Shown here: positions 47,329-56,349 of the stretch, one piece after another
Layout of the letters: each line of letters opens with the position of its first letter
How positions within the stretch are numbered: position 1 is the first letter of the stretch
Assembly (NCBI GenBank): GCA_004556545.1
Contig: SFGO01000005.1
Location: forward strand, 22,773-86,772
Direction of reading: 5' to 3'
Source: Clostridiales bacterium
GTDB taxonomy: Bacteria; Bacillota; Clostridia; Christensenellales; Aristaeellaceae
Length of the DNA stretch: 64,000 nucleotides
Made by a program: the position numbers and the translations under genes
The notes under the pieces: generated by a model
Databases searched by the model: none
The model's input: the letters and a program-made list of their open reading frames with translations, nothing else
Told to the model about the DNA's origin: nothing

Positions 47329-47471
47329 ATTATCGGGCACAACTTAGCGATGCGCAATAAAAAAAACGGAAAAAGCAATATGAAAAATGATGATTTGGCA
47401 TAAAAACAGCCGTTTTTTATATCGTGAACGCCGTTTTTTTTATTGCAGAGGCAAGGAGGATCAGCGAAAAT
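47329..47471. promoter_or_regulatory. Mirror-symmetric divergent promoter region
   Basis: Minus strand: TTGCGC (47352-47357), 17 bases, GATAAT (47329-47334). Plus strand: TTGCAG (47443-47448), 17 bases, GAAAAT (47466-47471), weaker. A perfect 16-bp inverted repeat GCAATAAAAAAAACGG (47354-47369) / CCGTTTTTTTTATTGC (47431-47446) places an A/T tract just upstream of each -35 box, and its outer ends supply the TTGC of both boxes. More A-tracts lie between. Confidence 0.65.
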
Positions 47472-47516
47472 AAAGGAACGGTGCGATAGGCAAATATCGA
47501 TTTAGGGGGGAAAGCA

Positions 47517-48980
47517 ATGGATACCGTTACCCTTTCTATTTTATCGGAGGAAAAATGCGACCTGCTGGTGGCGGGCGGCGGCGTGGCAGGATGCTGCGCT
47601 GCGCTGGCGGCTGCCAAACTGGGGAAAAAGGTTATTCTGATGGACGACTGCGGCGTATTGGGCGGGCAGGCGACTCTGGGCATGGTCGCGCCGATCTCTT
47701 CCATTTGCGACCGGAACGGTGAAAGCTTCGGGGGCATTCTGGATGAAATTCTGCAGGAAATGCGCGCCGAATGTGCCAAAGTGGGAGAAGCACAGGGTTA
47801 TACCTCCGCCCCCTCCCTCCTTGGACTGATATTGACGGAAAAACTGGACCAGGCGGGCGTGACCGTGCACTTCTTTACCAAGCTGGTAGCGGCGGAACGG
47901 GAAAATCGACGTATCACCGCCGTCATCGCAGCTGCCAAATCCGGTCTGCGCCGTTACCGCGCTCAGGCGTTTATTGATGCCACCGGCGATGCGGACCTGA
48001 CCTTTTTTGCAAAGGAAGAAACGGTTCTGGGCAGTGAACCCAGCGTATTTGACGCGCTGGCGCAGGCCGGCCTCGGACAAGTTCACTTTGAGCACACTCA
48101 GTACCATTTTCCGGCTTCCGGCGCGCTGCAGCCGGTCTCCGTTATGTTTACGGTTGGCGGCGTCGAGGAACAGGACTGCGACTTGTACGCCGAATACTGC
48201 AATCGGCGCTTTACCTATCAGGAATTGGGAACAACAGAGGAAGAATACCGCCAATTTCCCTTTGCAGGCCGGACGGGCTTTGAAAAAAATGGCGATTATC
48301 TTCCGCTGCCGCAGGGACGGTTTCTGTTCTTCAAGGGAGTCCGCAAAGGCGAGTATACCGTGAATATGTCTCGCGTTACCGGAATCAACGGCGCCGATGC
48401 GGCGTCTCTCGATCGCGGAAACATGGACGCGCAAATGCAGGTGCTTCCCATTCTGGAACTGCTGCGGCGGTTTATTCCGGGCTTTGAGCATGCCTATCTC
48501 ATTCAGGCGTCCGGCAGGCTCGGCGTCCGAGAGAGCCGCCGATTGCTGGGACGAAGGGTCTTTCGCGGTCAGGAAGCTTTCGATTGCGTTCCCATGCCGG
48601 ACGTTATCGCGCATGGTTCCTACATTATTGATATACACGATCCAACTGGGAAAGCCATGGCGATTGGCGGCTCCATCCGCGGCAGCGCCTACGATATTCC
48701 CTACGGCGCGCTGCTGCCCCAAAATACAGATAATCTTTGGGTGTGCGGACGATGCATCAGTTCCGACCATGTGGCTCACGCCACCACCCGCATCATCGGC
48801 ACCTGTATGCTCACGGGTCAGGCAGCCGGTACGGCGGCGGCTCTTTGCCTGACGGAAGAAAAAACGAACGGAGAAATAGACGTTGCTGTTTTGCAGCAGA
48901 AATTGAAAGCGGACGGCGTCAAACTGCGCCTTTCGGAAGAAGAACGCAGACCGGTTTGCAATGCGAAAAACGAAGTATGA
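47517..48980 (+). CDS. FAD-dependent oxidoreductase (FAD_oxidored family)
   Basis: 487 residues. The N-terminal dinucleotide motif is DLLVAGGGVAGCCAALAAAKLG, followed by VILMDDCGVLGGQATLGMV and, near the C-terminus, ISSDHVAHATTRIIGTCMLTGQAAGTAAAL, which fits PF12831-type flavoproteins. The substrate is unknown; many homologues lie in glycan-use operons and may oxidise sugars. It heads a plus-strand operon with two GH38 mannosidases and manA. GGGGGGAAAG precedes the ATG. Confidence 0.88.
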   Translation: MDTVTLSILSEEKCDLLVAGGGVAGCCAALAAAKLGKKVILMDDCGVLGGQATLGMVAPISSICDRNGESFGGILDEILQEMRAECAKVGEAQGYTSAPSLLGLILTEKLDQAGVTVHFFTKLVAAERENRRITAVIAAAKSGLRRYRAQAFIDATGDADLTFFAKEETVLGSEPSVFDALAQAGLGQVHFEHTQYHFPASGALQPVSVMFTVGGVEEQDCDLYAEYCNRRFTYQELGTTEEEYRQFPFAGRTGFEKNGDYLPLPQGRFLFFKGVRKGEYTVNMSRVTGINGADAASLDRGNMDAQMQVLPILELLRRFIPGFEHAYLIQASGRLGVRESRRLLGRRVFRGQEAFDCVPMPDVIAHGSYIIDIHDPTGKAMAIGGSIRGSAYDIPYGALLPQNTDNLWVCGRCISSDHVAHATTRIIGTCMLTGQAAGTAAALCLTEEKTNGEIDVAVLQQKLKADGVKLRLSEEERRPVCNAKNEV

Positions 48981-49008
48981 TAACAATCGAAAGAAGGTAA
49001 AAATCAAA

Positions 49009-51603
49009 ATGAATCATCCAAAAGAAATTTTCTTGCTTTCCAGCACCCACTGGGATCGCGAATGGTATCAAACCTTTCAGGGAATGCGTTTCAGGCTGGT
49101 CGATACCATGGACGAGCTGATTGACGTGATGGAGCGGCAGCCTGACTTCGAGCTTTTTTGCTTGGACGGCCAAACAATCGTTCTGGAGGACTATGCAGTC
49201 ATTGCGCCGGAAAACACAGAACGCCTGAAAAAACTGATGCAGGCCGGGCGTATCAAGGTAGGGCCATGGTATATTATGCCGGATGAACGGCTGGTTTCCG
49301 GCGAGAGCATTATCCATAATTTTCTGCGCGGCCAGAAGATTGCGTCCGCGTGGGGCGTGGACACCTGGAAATTTGGTTATCTGTGCGATATCTTCGGTCA
49401 CATTGGCCAGCTGCCGCAAATACTGAAAGGGTTTGGCATAGAGGGCGCTTACTTGGGCCGCGGTCTTGGTGCCGAGGATTGGAAGGGCGGATTCATCTGG
49501 CAGGGGCCGGACGGCAGCTCTGTGATAGGCTATTTTGACTGTTACGCCAAATTTACGTTGGATGTGACCTATCGCTACGGTACGCCGGAATACGAAGCAG
49601 CTTTGAAGGCTGAACTGGAACGCCATGTAAAGCTGGATACTACGCCTGTGCTCGTATTGGCGGACGGTTCCGATCATACGCCCATTCATCCGCAGACCAA
49701 CAAAATGCTGGCAGATATCCAAAAGCTCTATCCCAATGCAGCGATCCGTCATGATTCTCTGGAAAATATGGCCGCTTCTATGGAGGCATATCGCAGCCAG
49801 CTTCCTGTACGCAAAAATGCACTGATCGATCCTGCCAAGGATAAGTCTCTTTCTCTGCGCGTGGTATCTCACTCTCTTTCCAGCTATTATCCATTAAAAC
49901 TGCAAAACGATCAGTGTCAGAACCAACTGGAAAAGCTGGTGGAGCCGCTGTATGCGCTGGCCTGCCTGAACGGCTTGAAACTGCGTCCGTCCTTTTTGGA
50001 GCTGGCATGGAAGTATCTGCTGCAAAATCAGCCGCATGATTCGATTTGCGGTTGTTCCATCGACCAGGTTCATATCGATATGCGTTACCGCTACGATCAA
50101 GTGAAAGAAATTGGCGCAGAAATTCTGGAACGCGCTTCCGAATGCCTTTGGCAAAAAGACCCGAAGGACACTTCGCTTTCTCTCTCGGCGCTGAATCCAT
50201 TTCTGTATGACTGGACTGCGCCTGTGCGAATGGAGCTTCCTTTCCCCAAAGACTTTCCTGCGGCATTTCAGGAAGCAGCCGGTTACGAGCAGCGTTTTGC
50301 TTTCCGTCTGTATGATGGAGACAATCATGAAATTCCCTATCAAATTCATCGGATTCGTCGTGATGTTACCAGAAGAATACAGGCGCAGCAAAACCAGCTC
50401 GTTGATATGTATGACATTTCTGCACTGCTTCCGCTGAAGGCACTGTCAACAGCGCATTTCCGTGTGGAGCCTGATCCGCGTCCGGTCCGTTTTTCCGGTC
50501 ATTCCATGCAATGGGGCGCGAATTGGTGCGACAATGGTTTGGTGCGTATCGACATTTGCAACGACGGAAGTCTGACATTGACGGATGACCGGACGGGTCA
50601 AGTCTATTCCGGCTTGAATCGTTTTGTTGACGATTGTGATGCCGGAAACGGCTGGTTCCATGACGAACCCGTGAATAACGAACTTCGTCTGACCGATACT
50701 GTCTGCACCATCCGCCGCATAGCCAGCGGCCCCGTCTGCGTAACGTTTGCCATCCATCAAACGCTGAAACTGCCCAAAAGCCGTTTGGATCAGGAAGAAG
50801 CAGCGCTTACATTCAAAACGTCTGTAACGCTGTGGGCCGGAAAGCCTTACGCAGATATCCATGCAGCCATCGAGAATCCCGCAACGGATCATCGCCTTCG
50901 TGTTCTCTTTCCGACCGGGAGCACCTCTGGCCGCTATACGGCCAGCCAGACTTTTCATTTCACGGATCACGCGGCAGGTCAGGCCGAAGACAGGCTGTGC
51001 TGGGATGAAATGGATGCAGCCGAAAAGGATACAACCGGTATCTTATACAGCCGAGACGCGCAGCGCGGCTTAGCCTTTGTATCGGCGGAAGGCTTTCATG
51101 AAGGCGGCATGGACAAAGAAGGCGTATTGGCGCTGACGATGCTGCGTTCCTTCAGCCGGGTCTTTCTGGCGGATGAGCCGCATGCCTGCCGTTTAATCGG
51201 GAAGCATACGTTTCACTATGCCATTATCCCGCTCTCTCAAAAGGAAGACGCCGGAAGCCTGCTTCACCTGCAGGAACAGCTGGCCGTCGCACTGCCTCAT
51301 CAGCTTGGACACGCGCAGGCCGGCTGGGGAAAAGCCATGCTGAAGCTAACGCACAATCGTCTGATGGTAAGCGCCATAAAACCGCCGGAGGATGGAGAAG
51401 CAGGCAGTCTGATCGTGCGTTTGTGGAATCCCTGCTGCGAAGCGGCAGAAGACACGCTGGAGGTCGGGTTTGCGCTGCAAAAAGCCGACAGGATTTCTTT
51501 GGACGAGCGCAGAACGGAACCTCTGTCCGTGAAAAAGAACAGCGTATTGATTTCCATCGGTCCATGGGAACTGGTGACGCTTCGTTTGAAAAAGGAGGGG
51601 TGA
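49009..51603 (+). CDS. Alpha-mannosidase, GH38
   Basis: 864 residues from the ATG at 49009 after GAAGG. The zinc-binding LLSSTHWDREWYQTFQ opens the catalytic domain; the nucleophile aspartate lies in LCDIFGHIGQLPQ; NQPHDSICGCSIDQVHIDM is the middle-domain signature. The C-terminal beta-sandwich domains fill the rest. Without signal peptide, it would trim imported mannosides or N-glycan fragments. Only 28 bp separate it from the oxidoreductase gene. Confidence 0.95.
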   Translation: MNHPKEIFLLSSTHWDREWYQTFQGMRFRLVDTMDELIDVMERQPDFELFCLDGQTIVLEDYAVIAPENTERLKKLMQAGRIKVGPWYIMPDERLVSGESIIHNFLRGQKIASAWGVDTWKFGYLCDIFGHIGQLPQILKGFGIEGAYLGRGLGAEDWKGGFIWQGPDGSSVIGYFDCYAKFTLDVTYRYGTPEYEAALKAELERHVKLDTTPVLVLADGSDHTPIHPQTNKMLADIQKLYPNAAIRHDSLENMAASMEAYRSQLPVRKNALIDPAKDKSLSLRVVSHSLSSYYPLKLQNDQCQNQLEKLVEPLYALACLNGLKLRPSFLELAWKYLLQNQPHDSICGCSIDQVHIDMRYRYDQVKEIGAEILERASECLWQKDPKDTSLSLSALNPFLYDWTAPVRMELPFPKDFPAAFQEAAGYEQRFAFRLYDGDNHEIPYQIHRIRRDVTRRIQAQQNQLVDMYDISALLPLKALSTAHFRVEPDPRPVRFSGHSMQWGANWCDNGLVRIDICNDGSLTLTDDRTGQVYSGLNRFVDDCDAGNGWFHDEPVNNELRLTDTVCTIRRIASGPVCVTFAIHQTLKLPKSRLDQEEAALTFKTSVTLWAGKPYADIHAAIENPATDHRLRVLFPTGSTSGRYTASQTFHFTDHAAGQAEDRLCWDEMDAAEKDTTGILYSRDAQRGLAFVSAEGFHEGGMDKEGVLALTMLRSFSRVFLADEPHACRLIGKHTFHYAIIPLSQKEDAGSLLHLQEQLAVALPHQLGHAQAGWGKAMLKLTHNRLMVSAIKPPEDGEAGSLIVRLWNPCCEAAEDTLEVGFALQKADRISLDERRTEPLSVKKNSVLISIGPWELVTLRLKKEG

Positions 51604-51607
51604 ATCC

Positions 51608-52594
51608 ATGATTGATAAGCTTGCTGATAACCGTGTCTATCGAAGCTATTTAGGCGGCAGCAGAATCGATGAATTTCTGACCGGACTGCCGGGAAAGGAT
51701 GGCTCCTATCCTGAAGATTGGCTGGCCTCCACGGTTGAGGCTTTCAATCCCGGCCATGAAATTCCGGGGGAAGGTTTGGGGCGCACTGTAGATGGAAGGC
51801 TGATTCGCGACCTCGTGCCGAACGGGCTGCCCATTCTGGTCAAGCTTTTGGATGCAGCGCAGCGTTTGGTCATTCAGGTTCATCCGACTCGCGCATTTGC
51901 CAGGGAGCGCTGGCATTCTCCCGTTGGAAAAACCGAAAGCTGGTATATTCTCAAAGCGTCGCCGGAAGCCTGCGTCTACATTGGCTTTCAGCCTGAGATT
52001 ACCCGCAGGGCATGGGAAGAATGTTTTCAAACGCAGAATATCTCCCGCATGCTTGGCTTTCTGCATCGTTTTTCTGTGAAGCCCGGAGACTGCATCTTTG
52101 TGCCGGGCGGTGTGCCTCATGCCATCGGCGGAGGCTGTCTCATGATCGAAACGCAGGAGCCCTCCGACCTGATGGTCATTCCCGAACGAACCACGCCTTC
52201 CGGCATCGCGCTGGCAGATTCAAAGCTGCACGGCGGTCTTGGATTTGAGGGAATGATGGATTGCTTTTCCTTTGAAGGAGCGACACGGGAAGAAGCGCAT
52301 CACCGCTTTTTTATGCAGCCGAAACGATTGGATGATTCCTGCTCCTGCTTGCTGAACGGCCGGGAAAACGGACTATTTTCCGTTATACGCCTATCGGTCT
52401 GCGGCAACTACACACGCTCTTTTTCTCAAGCCATGGGAATCGCTGTCGTTCTCTGCGGCCATGGCACGCTGGAGCTAAACGGCCAGACGGTTGAAGTATC
52501 TTCAGCGGATCGTCTTTTGCTGCGAGACCTCAATCAAGGGGATCTGCATATTCACGGCGAGCCATTAGATATTGTGCTTGCGCTGCCCGATTGA
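51608..52594 (+). CDS. manA: Mannose-6-phosphate isomerase, class I
   Basis: 328 residues, cupin fold. Signatures: RLVIQVHPTRAFARERW (metal ligands Q and H), ESWYILKASPEACVYIGF, GDCIFVPGGVPHAIGGGCLMIETQEPSD. It interconverts mannose 6-phosphate and fructose 6-phosphate. Lying 4 bp after the first mannosidase, it links mannose release to glycolysis; the kinase or PTS that phosphorylates mannose is not in the window. Confidence 0.92.
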   Translation: MIDKLADNRVYRSYLGGSRIDEFLTGLPGKDGSYPEDWLASTVEAFNPGHEIPGEGLGRTVDGRLIRDLVPNGLPILVKLLDAAQRLVIQVHPTRAFARERWHSPVGKTESWYILKASPEACVYIGFQPEITRRAWEECFQTQNISRMLGFLHRFSVKPGDCIFVPGGVPHAIGGGCLMIETQEPSDLMVIPERTTPSGIALADSKLHGGLGFEGMMDCFSFEGATREEAHHRFFMQPKRLDDSCSCLLNGRENGLFSVIRLSVCGNYTRSFSQAMGIAVVLCGHGTLELNGQTVEVSSADRLLLRDLNQGDLHIHGEPLDIVLALPD

Positions 52595-52619
52595 CCGGCA
52601 AATGTAAAGGAGGAACCGC

Positions 52620-55073
52620 ATGTCAACTCCCATGTATATGATCGGAAACGCCCATTTGGACCCTGTATGGCTATGGCTGTGGCGGGAAGGGTATCATGAA
52701 GTGCTGGCTACTTTCCGTTCGGCTCTGGATCGGCTGAACGAAACGCCCGATTTTGTTTTCACATGCGCATGCGCCTGTTATTATGAATGGGTGGAAGAAA
52801 ACGATCCCCTCATGTTTGAAGAGATTCGTCAGCGTGTGACAGAAGGCCGTTGGGGTATCGTAGGCGGCATGTGGATTCAGCCCGATATGAACCTTCCCTC
52901 CGGCGAATCCATTCTTCGCCAGACACTCTTTGCGCAGCGCTTTTTTCATCAAAAATTCGGAAAAATCGCAACCGTCGGCTACAATGTGGATACTTTCGGC
53001 CATAATGCAATGACTCCGCAGCTTCTTCGGCTTTCCGGCATGAGCAGCTATGTCTGGATGCGTCCTTCCGTAATCGAAAATGGAAATATTCCGGAAGGTC
53101 CCATGATTTGGGAGGGGACGGACGGAAGCCGTGTAACAGCTTATCGGATTTATGGCGAATATACGACTGCGCATCATATGCCGGAAAAAATCGAAAACGT
53201 CCGCAGTTTGGAAGAACGCATTCACAAACCTGTTATGTGCTTCTACGGCGTTGGAAACCACGGCGGCGGCCCCACCATTGAAAATCTTCGTCAGATTGCA
53301 GAATATCGACAAACTCACGGTTCTTTGCTTCCCTATGGCACCCCTATGGACTATTTTCATCTCTTGGAAAAAGAAAAAGTAGCGCTGCCTGTATGGAAAG
53401 GAGAATTGCAGCATCACGCAAGCGGCTGCTATTCCACCCATTCAGCCAGTAAACTGCTTCATCGCAAAGCAGAAAACGCCATGCTGCGCATGGAAAAGCT
53501 GGGTGTGCTCTCTCGTTGTCTAACGGGGCATCAGCTTCAAAAAGCCTTTACGGATCAAGCATGGAAAACCCTGTTGTTTAATGAATTTCACGATATTCTG
53601 GGCGGCTGCTGTCTAGCTGAAGCACTAGAGGAAGCGCAGCAGCAGCTTTGCGAGGTTCTCTCCATTGCGGATCGAGAAGAAAATGCCGCATTGCAGTGTA
53701 TTTCATGGCGAATCGATACCATGAAAGGTCATCCGGAGCGTATACGTTCCAAGGAAGAAGATTGGTCTCTCTGGGGCATTCGCGACCAGGGAACGCCTGT
53801 CGTTGTATTTAATCCGCATGCGTTTGAAACAACGGATACGATATTGATTCATCGTCCTGTTCAGGCGGTTCGAGATGATGATGGCGGCCTCGTCCCCGCC
53901 CAGGTTATCCGCGCTTCCAGAACAAACGGTGAACACGATCGATGGGACAGCATTTTCCGGGCACGGGTGCCCGCACTGGGATATCGCGTCTACTGGTTAT
54001 TTATGGAAAAAAGCAGCCCGGTTTCATCCCCGCTGAACGCATCGCAGGATCGTCTCGAAAACGAGCAGCTTCTGGCACAATTCAATCCAAAGACCGGCGC
54101 ATTATTCCGTCTGATTCATAAGAAAACAGGCTGCAGCGTCCTCAGCGGCGCATCCTCTACCAAGCTGATCGATATTGAACATTGCGATACATGGGCGCAT
54201 GGTGTTTTTTGTTTCGATCAGGAGGCGGGAAAATTCGAATGCACAGAAATCAAACTGGAGGAAGCCGGGCCGGTACGGGCGGTGCTGCGCGTAACAAGCC
54301 GACATAACCAGTCCATCCTTTGTCAGCGCTATATTCTTTATGCCGATGCAGACCAGTTGGAGGTGGAAACAACGCTGGATTTGCATGAAAAACATAAACT
54401 GGTGAAGCAATGTTACCCTACAGACTTCCGACAAAATTTTGCAGAAATTCCTTATGGAGTGATTGAACGGGCGCCTAACGGCGATGAAGAAGCTCATCAA
54501 CGCTGGACTGCCGTTCAGGGGGTCTCCGGCGGTCTGGCCGTGCTGAACAACGGAAAATACAGCTACTCTGTTTCAAATGGCGAACTGAGGGTTACGCTGG
54601 CCAATACTTCCATTTTTGCCGATCATTTCGGCCAGGCCTATCGTGACGACCACTGCGAATATATGGATCAGGGTCGGCAACAGTTTCGTCTGACGCTGGT
54701 TCCCTATGCAGGCCGCTGGGAAGACGCTCTGCTGACCCAGCGAGCCGAAGCGCTTCATCAGCCGCTTCCGCACATCGTGGAAACATATCACTCCGGCCCG
54801 CTGCCCACCCTGTTTGAAGGAATTCGCCTTTCTTCACCGGGTATCGCGGTTCGCGCATTCAAACGCAGTGAGAACAATCAGGGAATGATCCTTCGCGCCG
54901 CCGAATCAACAGGTCAAACCCAGAATGTCTCCATCTCGCTTCCTCTGCTGGCCCGCCATTTGATGCGAAAATGGAAACCGTTTGAAGTCAAAACCTTTTT
55001 TCTGCCGGACGATTTGGCGTTGGCAGAATGGGAAATTCCGTCAACAGAGTTAATGGAGGAAGGCAATCCGTAA
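52620..55073 (+). CDS. Alpha-mannosidase, GH38, second and diverged copy
   Basis: 817 residues. Zinc motif MIGNAHLDPVWLWLWREG; nucleophile aspartate in GYNVDTFGHNAMTPQ; middle domain NEFHDILGGCCLAEALEEAQ. It differs clearly from the first GH38 (HLD instead of HWD, DTFGHN instead of DIFGHI), so the two are not a recent duplication and may act on different linkages. AAAGGAGG precedes the ATG. Confidence 0.94.
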   Translation: MSTPMYMIGNAHLDPVWLWLWREGYHEVLATFRSALDRLNETPDFVFTCACACYYEWVEENDPLMFEEIRQRVTEGRWGIVGGMWIQPDMNLPSGESILRQTLFAQRFFHQKFGKIATVGYNVDTFGHNAMTPQLLRLSGMSSYVWMRPSVIENGNIPEGPMIWEGTDGSRVTAYRIYGEYTTAHHMPEKIENVRSLEERIHKPVMCFYGVGNHGGGPTIENLRQIAEYRQTHGSLLPYGTPMDYFHLLEKEKVALPVWKGELQHHASGCYSTHSASKLLHRKAENAMLRMEKLGVLSRCLTGHQLQKAFTDQAWKTLLFNEFHDILGGCCLAEALEEAQQQLCEVLSIADREENAALQCISWRIDTMKGHPERIRSKEEDWSLWGIRDQGTPVVVFNPHAFETTDTILIHRPVQAVRDDDGGLVPAQVIRASRTNGEHDRWDSIFRARVPALGYRVYWLFMEKSSPVSSPLNASQDRLENEQLLAQFNPKTGALFRLIHKKTGCSVLSGASSTKLIDIEHCDTWAHGVFCFDQEAGKFECTEIKLEEAGPVRAVLRVTSRHNQSILCQRYILYADADQLEVETTLDLHEKHKLVKQCYPTDFRQNFAEIPYGVIERAPNGDEEAHQRWTAVQGVSGGLAVLNNGKYSYSVSNGELRVTLANTSIFADHFGQAYRDDHCEYMDQGRQQFRLTLVPYAGRWEDALLTQRAEALHQPLPHIVETYHSGPLPTLFEGIRLSSPGIAVRAFKRSENNQGMILRAAESTGQTQNVSISLPLLARHLMRKWKPFEVKTFFLPDDLALAEWEIPSTELMEEGNP

Positions 55074-55196
55074 AACTGCCCTTTGGCACTGTACTTTTTC
55101 ACTTTGCGAGCGACGCAACTTCTTTTGATGCCGTATTCATTTTTCAACGGTTGCCTTCCCAAAGCATCGCATCCATTTCAGCGTTTTTACGAAAAC

Positions 55197-55233
55197 GCGG
55201 CCTCACGCCGATCGGACATCGAAGCGAGGCCGC
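55197..55233 (-). terminator. Hairpin between convergent mannosidase and GH5 operons
   Basis: GCGGCCTC (55197-55204) and GAGGCCGC (55226-55233), followed on the minus strand by GTTTTCGT. It may end the GH5 operon. The remaining 55074-55332 shows no gene. Confidence 0.5.
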
Positions 55234-55332
55234 CAAAGGCTCTTGATTCCCATGGATATTTTTTATCTGTCCGCTGACGAATTTTGTCAGTGGGGCATCC
55301 GGAGGCTCCTAAGCCAACTCTTTACCGTTGAT

Positions 55333-56349
55333 TCATTCAAACAGCGTCTTGGCCAATTCCGGTTTCAGCTCCTTGCTGTTTCTGTCCACCAGTCCGAAAT
55401 CCCGAACCTTGTAGCACCAGTAAGCGTAGCCGATTTTCATTTGCCGGAGGACATCCACCAAATCGTGAATCCACTTGGATGCGGCATTTTCATCGGCAAG
55501 GGAAATCACGCCAAACTCCCCGCAATACAGGGGCTTTCCTGTGCAGCGTATAAATTCGCGGGCAGGGCGAAGGCGGCGCAGCATGTCTTCCCGGTTGTTG
55601 TGCGTTAGCAATACGCCCGGACAACGAGCCACATAATCAGGATGATCCTTTACATAGTGATACAATTCTTCGCCAAAGAAACAGGGATAATCGTAGGCAT
55701 GATGGAAAGCATGCATATCCTGATCAAAGGGGGCCATCTGATGGGTAAAGGCATGAGGATCATAATAATGGAAATTATAGATCAGATTCGGATCGTCCAT
55801 CAGATGCAGCTCCGCCAGATGGTTCACGTCGTTCATGCGGTTGCTGCCAACGTAAATTTTACGGTTCGGCTCCCGGCTGCGAATCGCCGCCACGCCCATG
55901 GGGTACATTTTGTTCCATCCGTAGCCCGTGCCGTCCGTTACTTCGTTGAGCAGTTCGTAGCGCAGGCCTTCTCCATGGGTTTGCAGACGGGCGCTGACTT
56001 CATCCCAGATGGAAATAAAGCACTGTTGATTTTCCGGCAGGAACAAAGGGTTTTCCGGCAGCAGCGGATCGCAGCTCATTCCATCGATATAGTGCAGATC
56101 CAATAGAACGCCCATGCCCCGGCGGTTACACCATTCGATGCATTTTTCCATATAATCGTAGGTTTCATTGCAAATGGCGCTGCTTTCAAAGGGCAGACGG
56201 ATATGGTCCGCGCCCCATTGCGCGATGCGGTCAATATCCTCTTCTGTAATAAAGCTGGCCAGATGGCTGGAAAGATCGTCCGTCAAATCCTGATACTGAC
56301 TCATCCATCCACCTACATTGATCCCCTTTTGATAAGTAAACTCCTTCAT
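55333..56349 (-). CDS. GH5 family glycosidase
   Basis: 338 residues, cytoplasmic GH5 barrel: KGINVGGWMSQYQ, HIRLPFESSAI, LLDLHYIDGM, acid/base E136 in YELLNEVTDG and nucleophile E278 in PLYCGEFGV. GH5 covers endoglucanases, mannanases and beta-glucosidases; the subfamily cannot be told by eye. The start overlaps the response regulator stop by 4 bp (ATGA). It is the last gene of the operon. Confidence 0.9.
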   Translation of the reverse strand: MKEFTYQKGINVGGWMSQYQDLTDDLSSHLASFITEEDIDRIAQWGADHIRLPFESSAICNETYDYMEKCIEWCNRRGMGVLLDLHYIDGMSCDPLLPENPLFLPENQQCFISIWDEVSARLQTHGEGLRYELLNEVTDGTGYGWNKMYPMGVAAIRSREPNRKIYVGSNRMNDVNHLAELHLMDDPNLIYNFHYYDPHAFTHQMAPFDQDMHAFHHAYDYPCFFGEELYHYVKDHPDYVARCPGVLLTHNNREDMLRRLRPAREFIRCTGKPLYCGEFGVISLADENAASKWIHDLVDVLRQMKIGYAYWCYKVRDFGLVDRNSKELKPELAKTLFE

